A stretch of 22,562 nt of DNA from Actinomycetota bacterium. GTDB taxonomy: Bacteria > Actinomycetota > Acidimicrobiia > Acidimicrobiales > Ilumatobacteraceae. The notes beneath the pieces were generated by a model, which saw nothing but the letters and a program-made list of their open reading frames with translations, was not told where the DNA came from and ran no database searches. Shown piece after piece: positions 14,507 to 21,756 of the stretch; the first letter of the stretch is position 1; each line of letters starts with the position of its first letter. The stretch is taken from assembly GCA_009705435.1 (NCBI GenBank), contig WLTJ01000004.1, forward strand, positions 1 to 22,562, written 5' to 3'. The position numbers and the translations under genes were made by a program.

Positions 14507-15938
14507 GACGCGTGGGATCAAGACCAGCAGTGACATCGCCGAAATCGCCAACGATTTCTACTGAACCATTTTCGTCGCAGTGCCAACCGTTGGCATTGTC
14601 ATCAGCGGAGCCAAGAACTGGATAAATTCGAGTCCACTTTCCGCCCTTGACACCCAAGATGGCGCCACACTTGGGTGGGCGGTTTTCAGCGGGGTTTGTC
14701 TCGCTGTGTAGTCCACCCCCGGTCCATGACGTGATCGTTTTTCCTGCAGCCAAAACGCACTCTCGTTCAAGCACGTTGTTGTTGCTGTCAAGACAAGCGT
14801 TTGCTGCGGTCGCAAACATCAAAAACGCGGAAGTCGCTTGTAAACCAAGACCAGCAATCTTCCCGTCGGGGTTGTAGGTCGTCATCATGTCCAAATATGA
14901 GGTCATGCCGGGGAACTCGGCAGCCTCTTCAAACGGGGCGTACATCGTGCGAACGAGCAGGCCTTCATCTGATTCGGCGTTGCCGGGAGCGACCATGATG
15001 CTGCTGTAAAAGTTGGCATCGTTCAAAACGACTTCAGGGACATAGCCGATCTCGCGCATGGCCTTGTACAGCAGGACCAGATACGCCTCGCTTCCCACAT
15101 ATGACATGTAGGAGATATTTTTTTCCTTGAGTTGTTGAGCAAACGGCGTCCAGTTTGCTTCCCCTGCAGCGTTATATGGAATCATCAACGGTTCGCCGAA
15201 TCCACCGACAGCCTTCATAGTCGCGGACAACTCGTCAGCGACTGATTTGGTGGTTAAAAAATCGCCGTACAAAATTGCCGTGTTTTTGATGGCCTCTGGA
15301 TAAGTGGCCTTGGCCCAATTCAGCCATTGAGCGGGCTTTTCATTGGGCGGATTAGGAATAGGTTGAATCTTTCCATCAGCCATCGCCGCAGTCGCGCTCA
15401 CGGTGTAACCAGAAAAAGAGATCATGCCACACTCATGAAAACGGGGGAATGCTTGATCGTCAAAAACCCAGCCACCACCGACCATCGAGAAGACCTCACT
15501 GCAGGCTTGCTCCATTGCTGGAGGAGCCGAGAAAAGCTTTCCGTCAAGGTCAACGATTTCAAGTTGTAAACCACGGATACCGCCCTGTGCGTTACACCAG
15601 CCCGCAAAGGCTTGCGCCGCATCCAACATCTCAATAGTTAGACCGGGACTGCCGTCGTAGCCGTGGTCATTTTGGGTGCCTAGTTTGAGGGTGTCGCCAC
15701 CATTTTGACCTTCAGCGAATGTCGGTACACCTGCGTCAGTTGCTGGACCACAAGGGCTGGCCATGTCGCCGAACATCACTTCAGTCGGCGCATCAGTTGT
15801 TACCGGGGCTTCGGTACCAGGGTTGGGAGCAGAAGTTGTGTCTGCTGTTTCACCGTTGCGGTTTGAACAACCAGCCGATGCAATTGCCACGAGTGAAAGT
15901 ACGACGATTGTGCGCCCAAATCGTTTTGAGTACGACAT
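14502..15938 (-). CDS. Substrate-binding lipoprotein of a Liv-type ABC transporter (LivK-like)
   Basis: 478 residues. A lipoprotein signal peptide with basic start (KRFGR), hydrophobic core (IVVLSLVAIA) and lipobox SAGC; C24 would be the lipidated residue, anchoring it outside the membrane. A Thr/Ala/Pro-rich linker (about 25-55) precedes a periplasmic-binding-protein-like (Peripla_BP_6) fold. It is longer than classical LivK (about 345-370 mature residues), as in many actinobacterial homologues with non-amino-acid ligands. The start has AGGGGGA 5-6 nt upstream and the hairpin follows. First gene of livK-HM-G-F, divergent from the DUF35/thiolase operon. Ligand is not deducible; a steroid-like or aromatic acid is plausible from context only. 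Confidence 0.9.
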   Translation of the reverse strand: MSYSKRFGRTIVVLSLVAIASAGCSNRNGETADTTSAPNPGTEAPVTTDAPTEVMFGDMASPCGPATDAGVPTFAEGQNGGDTLKLGTQNDHGYDGSPGLTIEMLDAAQAFAGWCNAQGGIRGLQLEIVDLDGKLFSAPPAMEQACSEVFSMVGGGWVFDDQAFPRFHECGMISFSGYTVSATAAMADGKIQPIPNPPNEKPAQWLNWAKATYPEAIKNTAILYGDFLTTKSVADELSATMKAVGGFGEPLMIPYNAAGEANWTPFAQQLKEKNISYMSYVGSEAYLVLLYKAMREIGYVPEVVLNDANFYSSIMVAPGNAESDEGLLVRTMYAPFEEAAEFPGMTSYLDMMTTYNPDGKIAGLGLQATSAFLMFATAANACLDSNNNVLERECVLAAGKTITSWTGGGLHSETNPAENRPPKCGAILGVKGGKWTRIYPVLGSADDNANGWHCDENGSVEIVGDFGDVTAGLDPTRP

Positions 15939-15983
15939 AGATATCCCCCTGAACTGTGAGGATCAGTTTGACCCTGTGTTGGG

Positions 15984-15992
15984 ACTCTAGCA
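15984..15992 (-). promoter_or_regulatory. Candidate extended -10 promoter of the liv operon
   Basis: TGCTAGAGT on the minus strand: a TG extension plus a TAnnnT -10 box. Transcription would begin near 15977, leaving a leader of about 38 nt with the AGGGGGA site. No good -35 box is visible. Within the leader lies AACTG (15952-15956) and CAGTT (15964-15968), a 7-nt-spaced inverted repeat that could be an operator. Confidence 0.35.
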
Positions 15993-16058
15993 AAGAGGTT
16001 TGAACGGGCGAAAGGGGGAATCCAAGAAGTTCGTCGGTTTTGCGACAACCCCGTCAGC

Positions 16059-16065
16059 GTGATAG
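16059..16065 (+). promoter_or_regulatory. GTGATAG motif upstream of the DUF35/thiolase operon
   Basis: GTGATAG sits 10 nt before the GTG start at 16076 and recurs 9 nt before the ligase start (20161-20167), followed in both cases by CA and then ACAG. A TTGCGA lies 15 nt before the GATAG core here and TTGGGT lies 17 nt before it at the other site. It could be a -10 element of near-leaderless transcripts shared by the two plus-strand catabolic operons. Confidence 0.25.
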
Positions 16066-16075
16066 GCAGGACAGC

Positions 16076-16546
16076 GTGTCCGGTACTTCGTCTCATTCAT
16101 TGAAAAACGGTGTCTTCGTTGCTCCATTGGAAGTCGCTTTCCCATATAAGCGAACTGTCGGGACTTTGCTCTCGCGTTTTTTTACTTCGCTGCAGCAATG
16201 TCGTCTTGAAGGTACCCGGGGATCAGACGGCCGAGTGTATTTTCCACCAGCCGAGTTTGATCCGCTGACTGGGGCACAACTTGATGAGTGGGTCACGCTG
16301 CCCGATACGGGAACGGTCACGACTTGGGCGTGGCAGGCGATCCCCGAAGACGGGCAACCGCTTGCGCATCCGTTCGCATGGGCGTTGATTACTCTTGACG
16401 GTGCTGATGTGCCGATTTTGCACGCTGTCGATGCTCTGCGTAGCGATCGCATCGCTACTGGAACGCGTGTCAAAGTCCGCTGGGCGCAAGAGCGCATTGG
16501 TGGCATCACTGACATTGCCTGTTTCGATCTGCTCGGAGGTGCGTGA
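16076..16546 (+). CDS. DUF35 OB-fold protein with a degenerate zinc ribbon
   Basis: 156 residues from the GTG at 16076 (AGGA 4 nt upstream); an in-frame TTG at 16040 would add 12 residues. The C-terminal OB-fold shows the DUF35 pattern (GTVTTWAWQ, then FAWALITLDGADVPILHAVD and GTRVKVRWAQE). Before it, the RGSDGRVYFPPAEFDPLTG stretch aligns with the family zinc ribbon CxxCG-VYFPP-CxxC, but the four cysteine positions hold R48, D51, D62 and T65, so zinc binding is lost. DUF35 proteins act as partners of thiolase-fold enzymes, for example ChsH2-DUF35 with aldolase Ltp2. First gene of a four-gene overlapping operon; the next, intact DUF35 gene starts on its stop codon. Confidence 0.82.
   Translation: MSGTSSHSLKNGVFVAPLEVAFPYKRTVGTLLSRFFTSLQQCRLEGTRGSDGRVYFPPAEFDPLTGAQLDEWVTLPDTGTVTTWAWQAIPEDGQPLAHPFAWALITLDGADVPILHAVDALRSDRIATGTRVKVRWAQERIGGITDIACFDLLGGA
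16535..16539 (+). promoter_or_regulatory. Ribosome-binding site that fixes the second DUF35 start
   Basis: GGAGG, 6 nt before the ATG at 16546 and only 3 nt before the alternative GTG at 16543, so the ATG is preferred. Confidence 0.7.
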
Positions 16547-17043
16547 TGAGTGAAGCCGATGGTTTGATGCGTTTGCGTCTCCCGATTGCGGTGACATATA
16601 ACTGGTCCGCTGGACCAAATGCCACTAGCCATCTTGCTGGACTCATGGAGGGCAAATTGATTGGCAAGCGTTGCCCTAGTTGCTCGTCGGTTTACTTCCC
16701 GGCACGTAATGGTGTGTGCCCAAAATGCGCACGGATTCTTGCTGAAGATGTCACCGTTGGACCAAAAGGCACGATCACAACTTTCTGTATCGTCAATGTT
16801 CCTTTTCTCGGACAAAAAATTAAATTGCCTTATGTCGCTGCTCAAATTTTGTTGGACGGCGCCGATATTTCAATGCAACATTTGATTCAAGAATGTGAAG
16901 CCGAAGATGTGCGCATCGGCATGCGGGTCGAGCCGGTGTGGAAAGATCGCTCCGAGTGGGGACCCTCAATGGAAAACATTGAGCATTTCCGTCCGACCGG
17001 TGAACCAGATCAGGTCATGGGCTCAGAATCGGGAGCAAGTTGA
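16546..17043 (+). CDS. DUF35 OB-fold protein with intact zinc ribbon
   Basis: 165 residues. Zinc-ribbon ligands C43, C46, C58 and C61 (CPSC ... CPKC) around VYFPARNG, then an OB-fold domain from about 75 (TITTFCIVNVPFLG, PYVAAQILLDGADISMQHL, GMRVEPVWKDR). This is the standard acyl-CoA-associated DUF35 layout. Its ATG overlaps the preceding TGA by one base, and the thiolase-like gene overlaps its own stop in the same way, so the subunits are probably made in fixed proportion. Expected to bind one of the two following thiolase-fold proteins. In mycobacteria a single DUF35 protein (Rv3521, from memory) precedes ltp4-ltp3. Confidence 0.9.
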   Translation: MSEADGLMRLRLPIAVTYNWSAGPNATSHLAGLMEGKLIGKRCPSCSSVYFPARNGVCPKCARILAEDVTVGPKGTITTFCIVNVPFLGQKIKLPYVAAQILLDGADISMQHLIQECEAEDVRIGMRVEPVWKDRSEWGPSMENIEHFRPTGEPDQVMGSESGAS

Positions 17044-18101
17044 TGGGCTTACGAGATATTGCCATCGTCGGAACTGCGCAGCGACCGAGCGAAATAAATA
17101 GCACGTTCACTTCAGTTGAACTGTTGTTGCCGATCATCCAAGAGGTTTTGACCAAAGTTGGGATTGAGCGCCAGGACATCGGCTTTTGGTGTCACGGCAG
17201 TTGCGATTACATGAGCGGGCAGCCCTTTAGTTTCGTGGCTGCGGTTGACGCCATTGGAGCATGGCCTCCGATCATCGAAAGTCATGTAGAAGCAGATGGT
17301 GCTTTTGCTTTGTATGAGGCCTGGGTCAAATTGCAGACCGGCGAAGTTGATGTGGCTTTGGTATTTTCCAATGGTAAAACAACTTCAGGTCCGATCAATC
17401 GCATCTTGAATTTGCAGACCGATCCCTACATGGTGGCTCCGTTGTGGCCTGGTTTTGATGTTTTGTCAGCGTTACAGGCGCGGGCTTGTCTTGAAGCGGG
17501 TGTGGTGACGCAGCGTCAGATGGCAGAGGTTGCTTGGCGGAGTCAGCGCGACGGCAAGAATAACCCGTTCACGCTCAGTGGCACTGAGATGTCGGTTGAC
17601 GAACTTCTGAGTCAGCCTTTTACGGTTGATCCATTGCGCGCCCATGACTGTGCGATTCCTGTAGATGGTGCAAATGCGATCATTCTTGCCGCTGGTGATG
17701 CTGCTCGTCGTTTGGCTAAACGGCCAGCGTGGATACGCGGTATTGATCACCGCATTGATACTCAGCGATTGGGCGCCCGCTCCATGATTGAGAGTTCATC
17801 GGCGACAATTGCTGCGCAAAAAGCAGGTGTTGGTAAAGACCGAATTGATGTCGCTGAATTGCACGCTCCTTATACCCATCAAGAATTATTGCTGCGTCAG
17901 GCGATGGGTCTGAGCGAATCAACCCATATCAATCCGAGCGGTGGTGCACTCGTGGCTAACCCGGCGATGGCAGCGGGCTTAGCTCGTTTTGCGGAAGCTG
18001 CTGAGAGCGTATTCTCTGGAAGCGCGGACCGCGTCTTGGCGCACTGCACGAGTGGGCCGTTACTGCAACAGAATCTTGTCTGTGTCATGGAAGGTGAGTG
18101 A
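17043..18101 (+). CDS. Thiolase-fold lipid-transfer-type protein, Ltp4-like, lacking thiolase catalytic residues
   Basis: 352 residues from the ATG at 17043 (CGGGAG about 8 nt upstream). SCP2/Ltp-type thiolase superfamily: start LRDIAIVGTAQ, a C-terminal NPSGGALVANPAMAAGLARF. In thiolases the nucleophile motif reads VCASG; here the aligned stretch is VEADG (HVEADGAFAL), so the Cys is replaced. The C-terminal GHP histidine is also replaced (ANP). It therefore cannot run a normal thiolase cycle; a retro-aldolase role or a non-catalytic partner role is more likely, as for Ltp2. Resembles mycobacterial/rhodococcal Ltp4, implicated in degrading C24-branched sterol side chains. Tightly coupled to the DUF35 genes and to ltp3. 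Confidence 0.85.
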   Translation: MGLRDIAIVGTAQRPSEINSTFTSVELLLPIIQEVLTKVGIERQDIGFWCHGSCDYMSGQPFSFVAAVDAIGAWPPIIESHVEADGAFALYEAWVKLQTGEVDVALVFSNGKTTSGPINRILNLQTDPYMVAPLWPGFDVLSALQARACLEAGVVTQRQMAEVAWRSQRDGKNNPFTLSGTEMSVDELLSQPFTVDPLRAHDCAIPVDGANAIILAAGDAARRLAKRPAWIRGIDHRIDTQRLGARSMIESSSATIAAQKAGVGKDRIDVAELHAPYTHQELLLRQAMGLSESTHINPSGGALVANPAMAAGLARFAEAAESVFSGSADRVLAHCTSGPLLQQNLVCVMEGE

Positions 18102-18102
18102 G

Positions 18103-19260
18103 ATGGCTGAGTTATGTGCAGTTGTCGGTGTGGGTCAAACTAAGCATGCTGCTTGTCGCGCAGATGTTTCCATCGCCGGTTTGGTTCGCGAAGCCGTTGA
18201 TCGGGCTTTGATTGATGCCAACATCACGATTGCTGATGTTGACGCAATCGTCATTGGCAAGGCCCCCGACATGCTTGAAGGTGTGGCGATGCCCGAATTG
18301 TGGTTGGCTGATGCATTGGCTGCTCACGGTAAGCCAGTATTTCGTGTCCATACCGCAGGTTCGGTCGGTGGATCAACAGCAATCGTGGCAGCCCAGCACG
18401 TGATGGCTGGCGTTCACGGCACGGTCCTGACCATCGGCTTTGAAAAGCAAAGTGATGGCAACGCGATGTGGGCCCTCAGTGTGCCGATACCTTTTGGCAT
18501 GCCTGTACATGCAGGTGCTGGCGGATACTTTTCGCCGATCGTGCGCGGTTATATCGAGCGCTCCGGAGCACCTAAGCACATTGGCGCGATCGTGGCAGTC
18601 AAAGATCGCACAAATGCTTGTAAAAATCCGTATGCCCATTTACATGAACCCGATTGGACGCTTGAAAAAGCGCTCGAGACCCCGATGTTGTGGGATCCCA
18701 TCCGTTTCATTGAAACCTGCCCATCTAGTGATGGGGCAATGGCCCTAGTGATCATGAGTGAAGAGCGCGCTGATAAGCATGCGGGTCCGAAAGCTTGGAT
18801 ACATGCAACAGCGATGCGGAGCGAACCCACAGCCTTCGCTGGACGCGAACAAATCAGTCCGCGCGCTGGTGAAATGTGTGCTGAGGATTTATGGCGTAAG
18901 GCCGGGATCACAAATCCAGCCAAAGAAGTTGATGTGCTGGAGATGTATGTCCCATTCGCTTGGTTTGAGCCGATGTGGTTGGAAAACTTGGGCTTTGCTC
19001 CGCGCAATGAGGGCTGGCGATGGGTTGAAGATGGTGTCACTGATATGACTGGCTCGTTACCAGTCAATCCATCTGGTGGGGTGCTGTCGAGTAATCCGAT
19101 TGGCGCATCTGGAATGTTGCGATTCGGCGAGGCTGCGTTACAGGTGATGGGCAAGGCTGGTGAACATCAGATTGCAGGCGCCAAGAAAGCTGTCGGTCAC
19201 GCTTACGGTGGCGGAAGTCAGTTCTTCGCAATGTGGCTTGTCTCATCTGACAAGCCTTGA
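18103..19260 (+). CDS. Thiolase-fold lipid-transfer-type protein, Ltp3-like, lacking thiolase catalytic residues
   Basis: 385 residues from the ATG at 18103, one base after the previous stop, with AAGGTGA upstream. The same frame is open back to 17989, but that extension lies inside ltp4 and does not look like a thiolase start. SCP2-thiolase fold: MAELCAVVGVGQTKHA, NPSGGVLSSNPIGASGMLRFGEAAL, and C-terminal HAYGGGSQFFAMW. The nucleophile region reads SVGGSTAI where thiolases have C-A-S/T-G-S-T-A, so Cys becomes Ser, and GHP becomes SNP. Retro-aldol cleavage of a beta-hydroxyacyl-CoA is the likely reaction, perhaps as a heterocomplex with the preceding protein and a DUF35 partner. Last gene of the operon, convergent with the crotonase; stops are 13 nt apart. 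Confidence 0.86.
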   Translation: MAELCAVVGVGQTKHAACRADVSIAGLVREAVDRALIDANITIADVDAIVIGKAPDMLEGVAMPELWLADALAAHGKPVFRVHTAGSVGGSTAIVAAQHVMAGVHGTVLTIGFEKQSDGNAMWALSVPIPFGMPVHAGAGGYFSPIVRGYIERSGAPKHIGAIVAVKDRTNACKNPYAHLHEPDWTLEKALETPMLWDPIRFIETCPSSDGAMALVIMSEERADKHAGPKAWIHATAMRSEPTAFAGREQISPRAGEMCAEDLWRKAGITNPAKEVDVLEMYVPFAWFEPMWLENLGFAPRNEGWRWVEDGVTDMTGSLPVNPSGGVLSSNPIGASGMLRFGEAALQVMGKAGEHQIAGAKKAVGHAYGGGSQFFAMWLVSSDKP

Positions 19261-19273
19261 CGGATTCATTGAC

Positions 19274-20074
19274 CTAAGTGCGAGTCCAATTCGGTGCTCT
19301 CTTTTCGGCGAACGCGCGGGGACCCTCTTTGGAATCATTGGTAGCAAAAATCGGCCAGCCGATTTCGAATTCCAGTTTCAGACCTTCGGCCTCTGACATG
19401 CCTGCTGTTTCTTGAACTGATTTGAGAATTGCCTCAACAGCGAGGGGGCCATTGGCACAAATCATCTCGGCTAATTCCATTGCTTTGTTGAGTGCTTGAC
19501 CATCGGCAACGACATGCCCGATAAGACCAATCTCTTTGGCTTCACTCGCGGTATACCCACGAGCGGTGAGCAACATTTCTAAGGCATTTGTGTAGCCGAT
19601 CTGTCGTTGCAAGCGCACCGTGCTACCACCAACGGGGAATAAGCCCCGCTTGGCTTCAAAGACTCCAAAGGTCGCACTCTCACCAGCAACGCGAATATGA
19701 GTTGCTTGTAGAATTTCCGTTCCACCAGCGACGGCGTAACCCTCAACGGCAGCAATCAAAGGTTTGCGTAAGCGATAGTGGCGCAAAAGTCCCTTCCAAT
19801 GCAGATCTGGGTCGGCGGCCCAGCGTTCCTGATAGGGATTGGGTGCAGAATCATCGTTTGCCCGCGCTTTGAGGTCCATGCCAGTACAAAAAGATCCACC
19901 GGAGCCAGTGAGTACTGCGCAACGCAGATCTCCATCCTCGTTGAGACGAACCCAGGCATCGGCTAGCCCAACAAGCATTGCCGAACTGAGGGCATTTTTT
20001 GCTTCAGGACGATTCATCGTGATGACCAATGTATGTCCCACTTGCTCGACCAATAAGTGCTCGGTACCAGACAT
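19274..20074 (-). CDS. Enoyl-CoA hydratase/crotonase, EchA19-like
   Basis: Hydrates a trans-2-enoyl-CoA to a beta-hydroxyacyl-CoA, cytoplasmic. 266 residues. Oxyanion-hole/CoA motif around SFCTGMDLKA (61-70) and AAVEGYAVAGG (108-118). Both catalytic glutamates are present: E120 (GGTE) and E140 (FGVFEAKRG). The C-terminus ends SKEGPRAFAEKRAPNW, as in M. tuberculosis EchA19 (Rv3516, cholesterol-regulated), which it resembles across the full length from memory. AGGAG lies 5 nt before the ATG. It is transcribed from the 102-nt divergent region shared with the ligase gene; that region has a 5-bp inverted repeat TCGTA (20109-20113)/TACGA (20126-20130) but no KstR-type palindrome that I can see. Confidence 0.93.
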   Translation of the reverse strand: MSGTEHLLVEQVGHTLVITMNRPEAKNALSSAMLVGLADAWVRLNEDGDLRCAVLTGSGGSFCTGMDLKARANDDSAPNPYQERWAADPDLHWKGLLRHYRLRKPLIAAVEGYAVAGGTEILQATHIRVAGESATFGVFEAKRGLFPVGGSTVRLQRQIGYTNALEMLLTARGYTASEAKEIGLIGHVVADGQALNKAMELAEMICANGPLAVEAILKSVQETAGMSEAEGLKLEFEIGWPIFATNDSKEGPRAFAEKRAPNWTRT

Positions 20075-20160
20075 CTTGACTCCTCATCTTGTGGTGCGAC
20101 GACCAAATTCGTATCTATTTTCTACTACGACCGATGGGGTTGGGTCATATTCGCTGTGAT

Positions 20161-20167
20161 GTGATAG
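20161..20167 (+). promoter_or_regulatory. GTGATAG motif upstream of the acyl-CoA ligase gene
   Basis: Second copy of the motif at 16059-16065, 9 nt before the ATG at 20177. TTGGGT at 20140-20145 lies 17 nt before GATAG, giving a possible sigma-70-like promoter. There is no Shine-Dalgarno sequence before this ATG, so a near-leaderless transcript fits. Confidence 0.3.
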
Positions 20168-20176
20168 CAAACAGAT

Positions 20177-21751
20177 ATGCCAGCAACGACTTTTAACCTT
20201 GCCGATCTCTTTGAAGCTGCCGTGGATGAGTGGCCTGATCGGGACTACATCGTTGATGATCGCACTCGTCGCACCTTTGCCGAGTTGGATGAGCGAGCAA
20301 ATCGGTTAGCTCATTATCTGCAGGCCCAGGGTGTTAAGGCGGGGGACCACGTGGGTATCTACGCCTTAAATCGCGTGGAATGGGTTGAGTCATTGTGGGC
20401 GATATTCAAGATTCGTGCGGTCTGGGTCAACATCAACTATCGCTATGTTGAGGACGAGTTGTCGTATCTTTTTGCTAATGCCGATTTGAGTTATCTCATT
20501 GTCGAAGAAGAGTTTGCCGAGCGCGCTCGTACCGTGGCACCAGATTTGCCAAGGCTGATCATTGGTGATGATTACGAATCTGCGTTAGCGAATCAGAGTC
20601 CTGAACGCGATTTCGCACCGCGGTCCGATGACGACATCTACATTTTGTTCACTGGTGGCACAACTGGGATGCCTAAGGGCGTGGTCTGGCGTCATGCTGA
20701 CGTAGTGATGGCATTAGGTGGGGGAATTGACATCATGACCGGTGTCAAATTAACGAGCCCTGACGGTTTTGTTGAAAAAGGTCGGGTGGGATTTCCTATC
20801 ATTTCTTACCCCTTGCCTCCGTTGATGCATGGGGCCTCGCAGTGGAGCGTGATGGGTCAAAGTTTCGTTGGGAACAAAGTCATTCTGCGAGGAAAGTTTG
20901 ATCCAGCTGATGTGTGGAAAACAGTGGAGAGCGAGAAAGCAAACCTCGTGATGATCACCGGGGATGCAATGGCGCGGCCGTTACTCGATTACATCTCTGA
21001 ACATGCAGCAGAACATGATGTGACGTCCCTCTTTGCCGTCGTCTCTAGCGCTGTGTTGTTCTCCCAATCTTGCAAAGAACAATTCATGGAATTGTTTCCA
21101 AATATTATGATCAGCGACTCAATCGGTTCCAGCGAAGGTGGGGCTAATGGGATTGTCCGAGTTGATAAAGATTCTCAGATGAAGGGCGGTCCAACCGTCA
21201 CCGCGGCGCGCGACACATTTGTTTTGGGTGAGGATTTAATGCCAGTAAAACCAGGCGAAATGGGCCGGTTGGCGCGCGCGGGCAATATTCCATTGCGGTA
21301 TCACAAGGATCCTGAGAAAAGTGCGGCCACATTTATGACATCTCCCGATGGCACGCGTTATGCAGTTCCTGGGGACTTTGCTCGCCTTGAACTAGATGGC
21401 ACGATCACTTTGATTGGTCGTGGGTCTGTGTGCATTAACAGTGGTGGAGAAAAGATTTTTCCTGAAGAAGTCGAGAATTCTTTGAAAAGCCATCCCGAGG
21501 TTTTTGATGCCGTTGTTGTTGGCGTACATGATGACCGTTGGGGTGAGCGGGTGACTGCTGTTGTGCAAGCGCGCGCAGGGACAACGCCAACGTTAGAAAG
21601 TATTCAGGAGCATTGTCGCTTACATGTTGCGGGTTACAAAGTGCCCCGTCAATTGACCTTGGTCGCACTCATGGTGCGCTCGCCAGCGGGCAAGAGTGAC
21701 TATCGCTGGGCGAAGCAACAGGCCATGGTTGACGCTGGCCTCGAAGGCTGA
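20177..21751 (+). CDS. Acyl-CoA ligase, FadD19-like (steroid/branched-chain acid activation)
   Basis: ATP-dependent formation of acyl-CoA via acyl-AMP, cytoplasmic. 524 residues. ANL-family P-loop FTGGTTGMPKG (158-168), acceptor-domain motif SDSIGSSEGG, hinge region LIGRGSVCINSGGEKIFPEEVE and catalytic Lys K506 (SPAGKSDYRWAK). These motifs and overall order match actinobacterial FadD19, a 3-oxocholest-4-en-26-oyl-CoA ligase that is required for C24-branched sterol side-chain degradation in Rhodococcus. Recalled resemblance covers the full length. The ATG has no Shine-Dalgarno sequence. The racemase-like gene begins 5 nt after its stop, so the two are probably co-transcribed. Confidence 0.92.
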   Translation: MPATTFNLADLFEAAVDEWPDRDYIVDDRTRRTFAELDERANRLAHYLQAQGVKAGDHVGIYALNRVEWVESLWAIFKIRAVWVNINYRYVEDELSYLFANADLSYLIVEEEFAERARTVAPDLPRLIIGDDYESALANQSPERDFAPRSDDDIYILFTGGTTGMPKGVVWRHADVVMALGGGIDIMTGVKLTSPDGFVEKGRVGFPIISYPLPPLMHGASQWSVMGQSFVGNKVILRGKFDPADVWKTVESEKANLVMITGDAMARPLLDYISEHAAEHDVTSLFAVVSSAVLFSQSCKEQFMELFPNIMISDSIGSSEGGANGIVRVDKDSQMKGGPTVTAARDTFVLGEDLMPVKPGEMGRLARAGNIPLRYHKDPEKSAATFMTSPDGTRYAVPGDFARLELDGTITLIGRGSVCINSGGEKIFPEEVENSLKSHPEVFDAVVVGVHDDRWGERVTAVVQARAGTTPTLESIQEHCRLHVAGYKVPRQLTLVALMVRSPAGKSDYRWAKQQAMVDAGLEG

Positions 21752-21756
21752 CGGCG

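Noticed and set aside
15944..16019. Long-range inverted repeat TCCCCCT/AGGGGGA in the liv upstream region
   Set aside because: One arm is the ribosome site of the binding-protein gene and the G-run is simple sequence; likely chance.
17989..18102. N-terminal extension of the Ltp3-like gene
   Set aside because: Lies inside the preceding gene in another frame; the ATG at 18103 has a ribosome site and gives a proper thiolase-fold start.
20075..20176. KstR operator between the crotonase and ligase genes
   Set aside because: Searched by eye for AAC-nn-GTT symmetry; none found. The TCGTA/TACGA repeat is too short to call.
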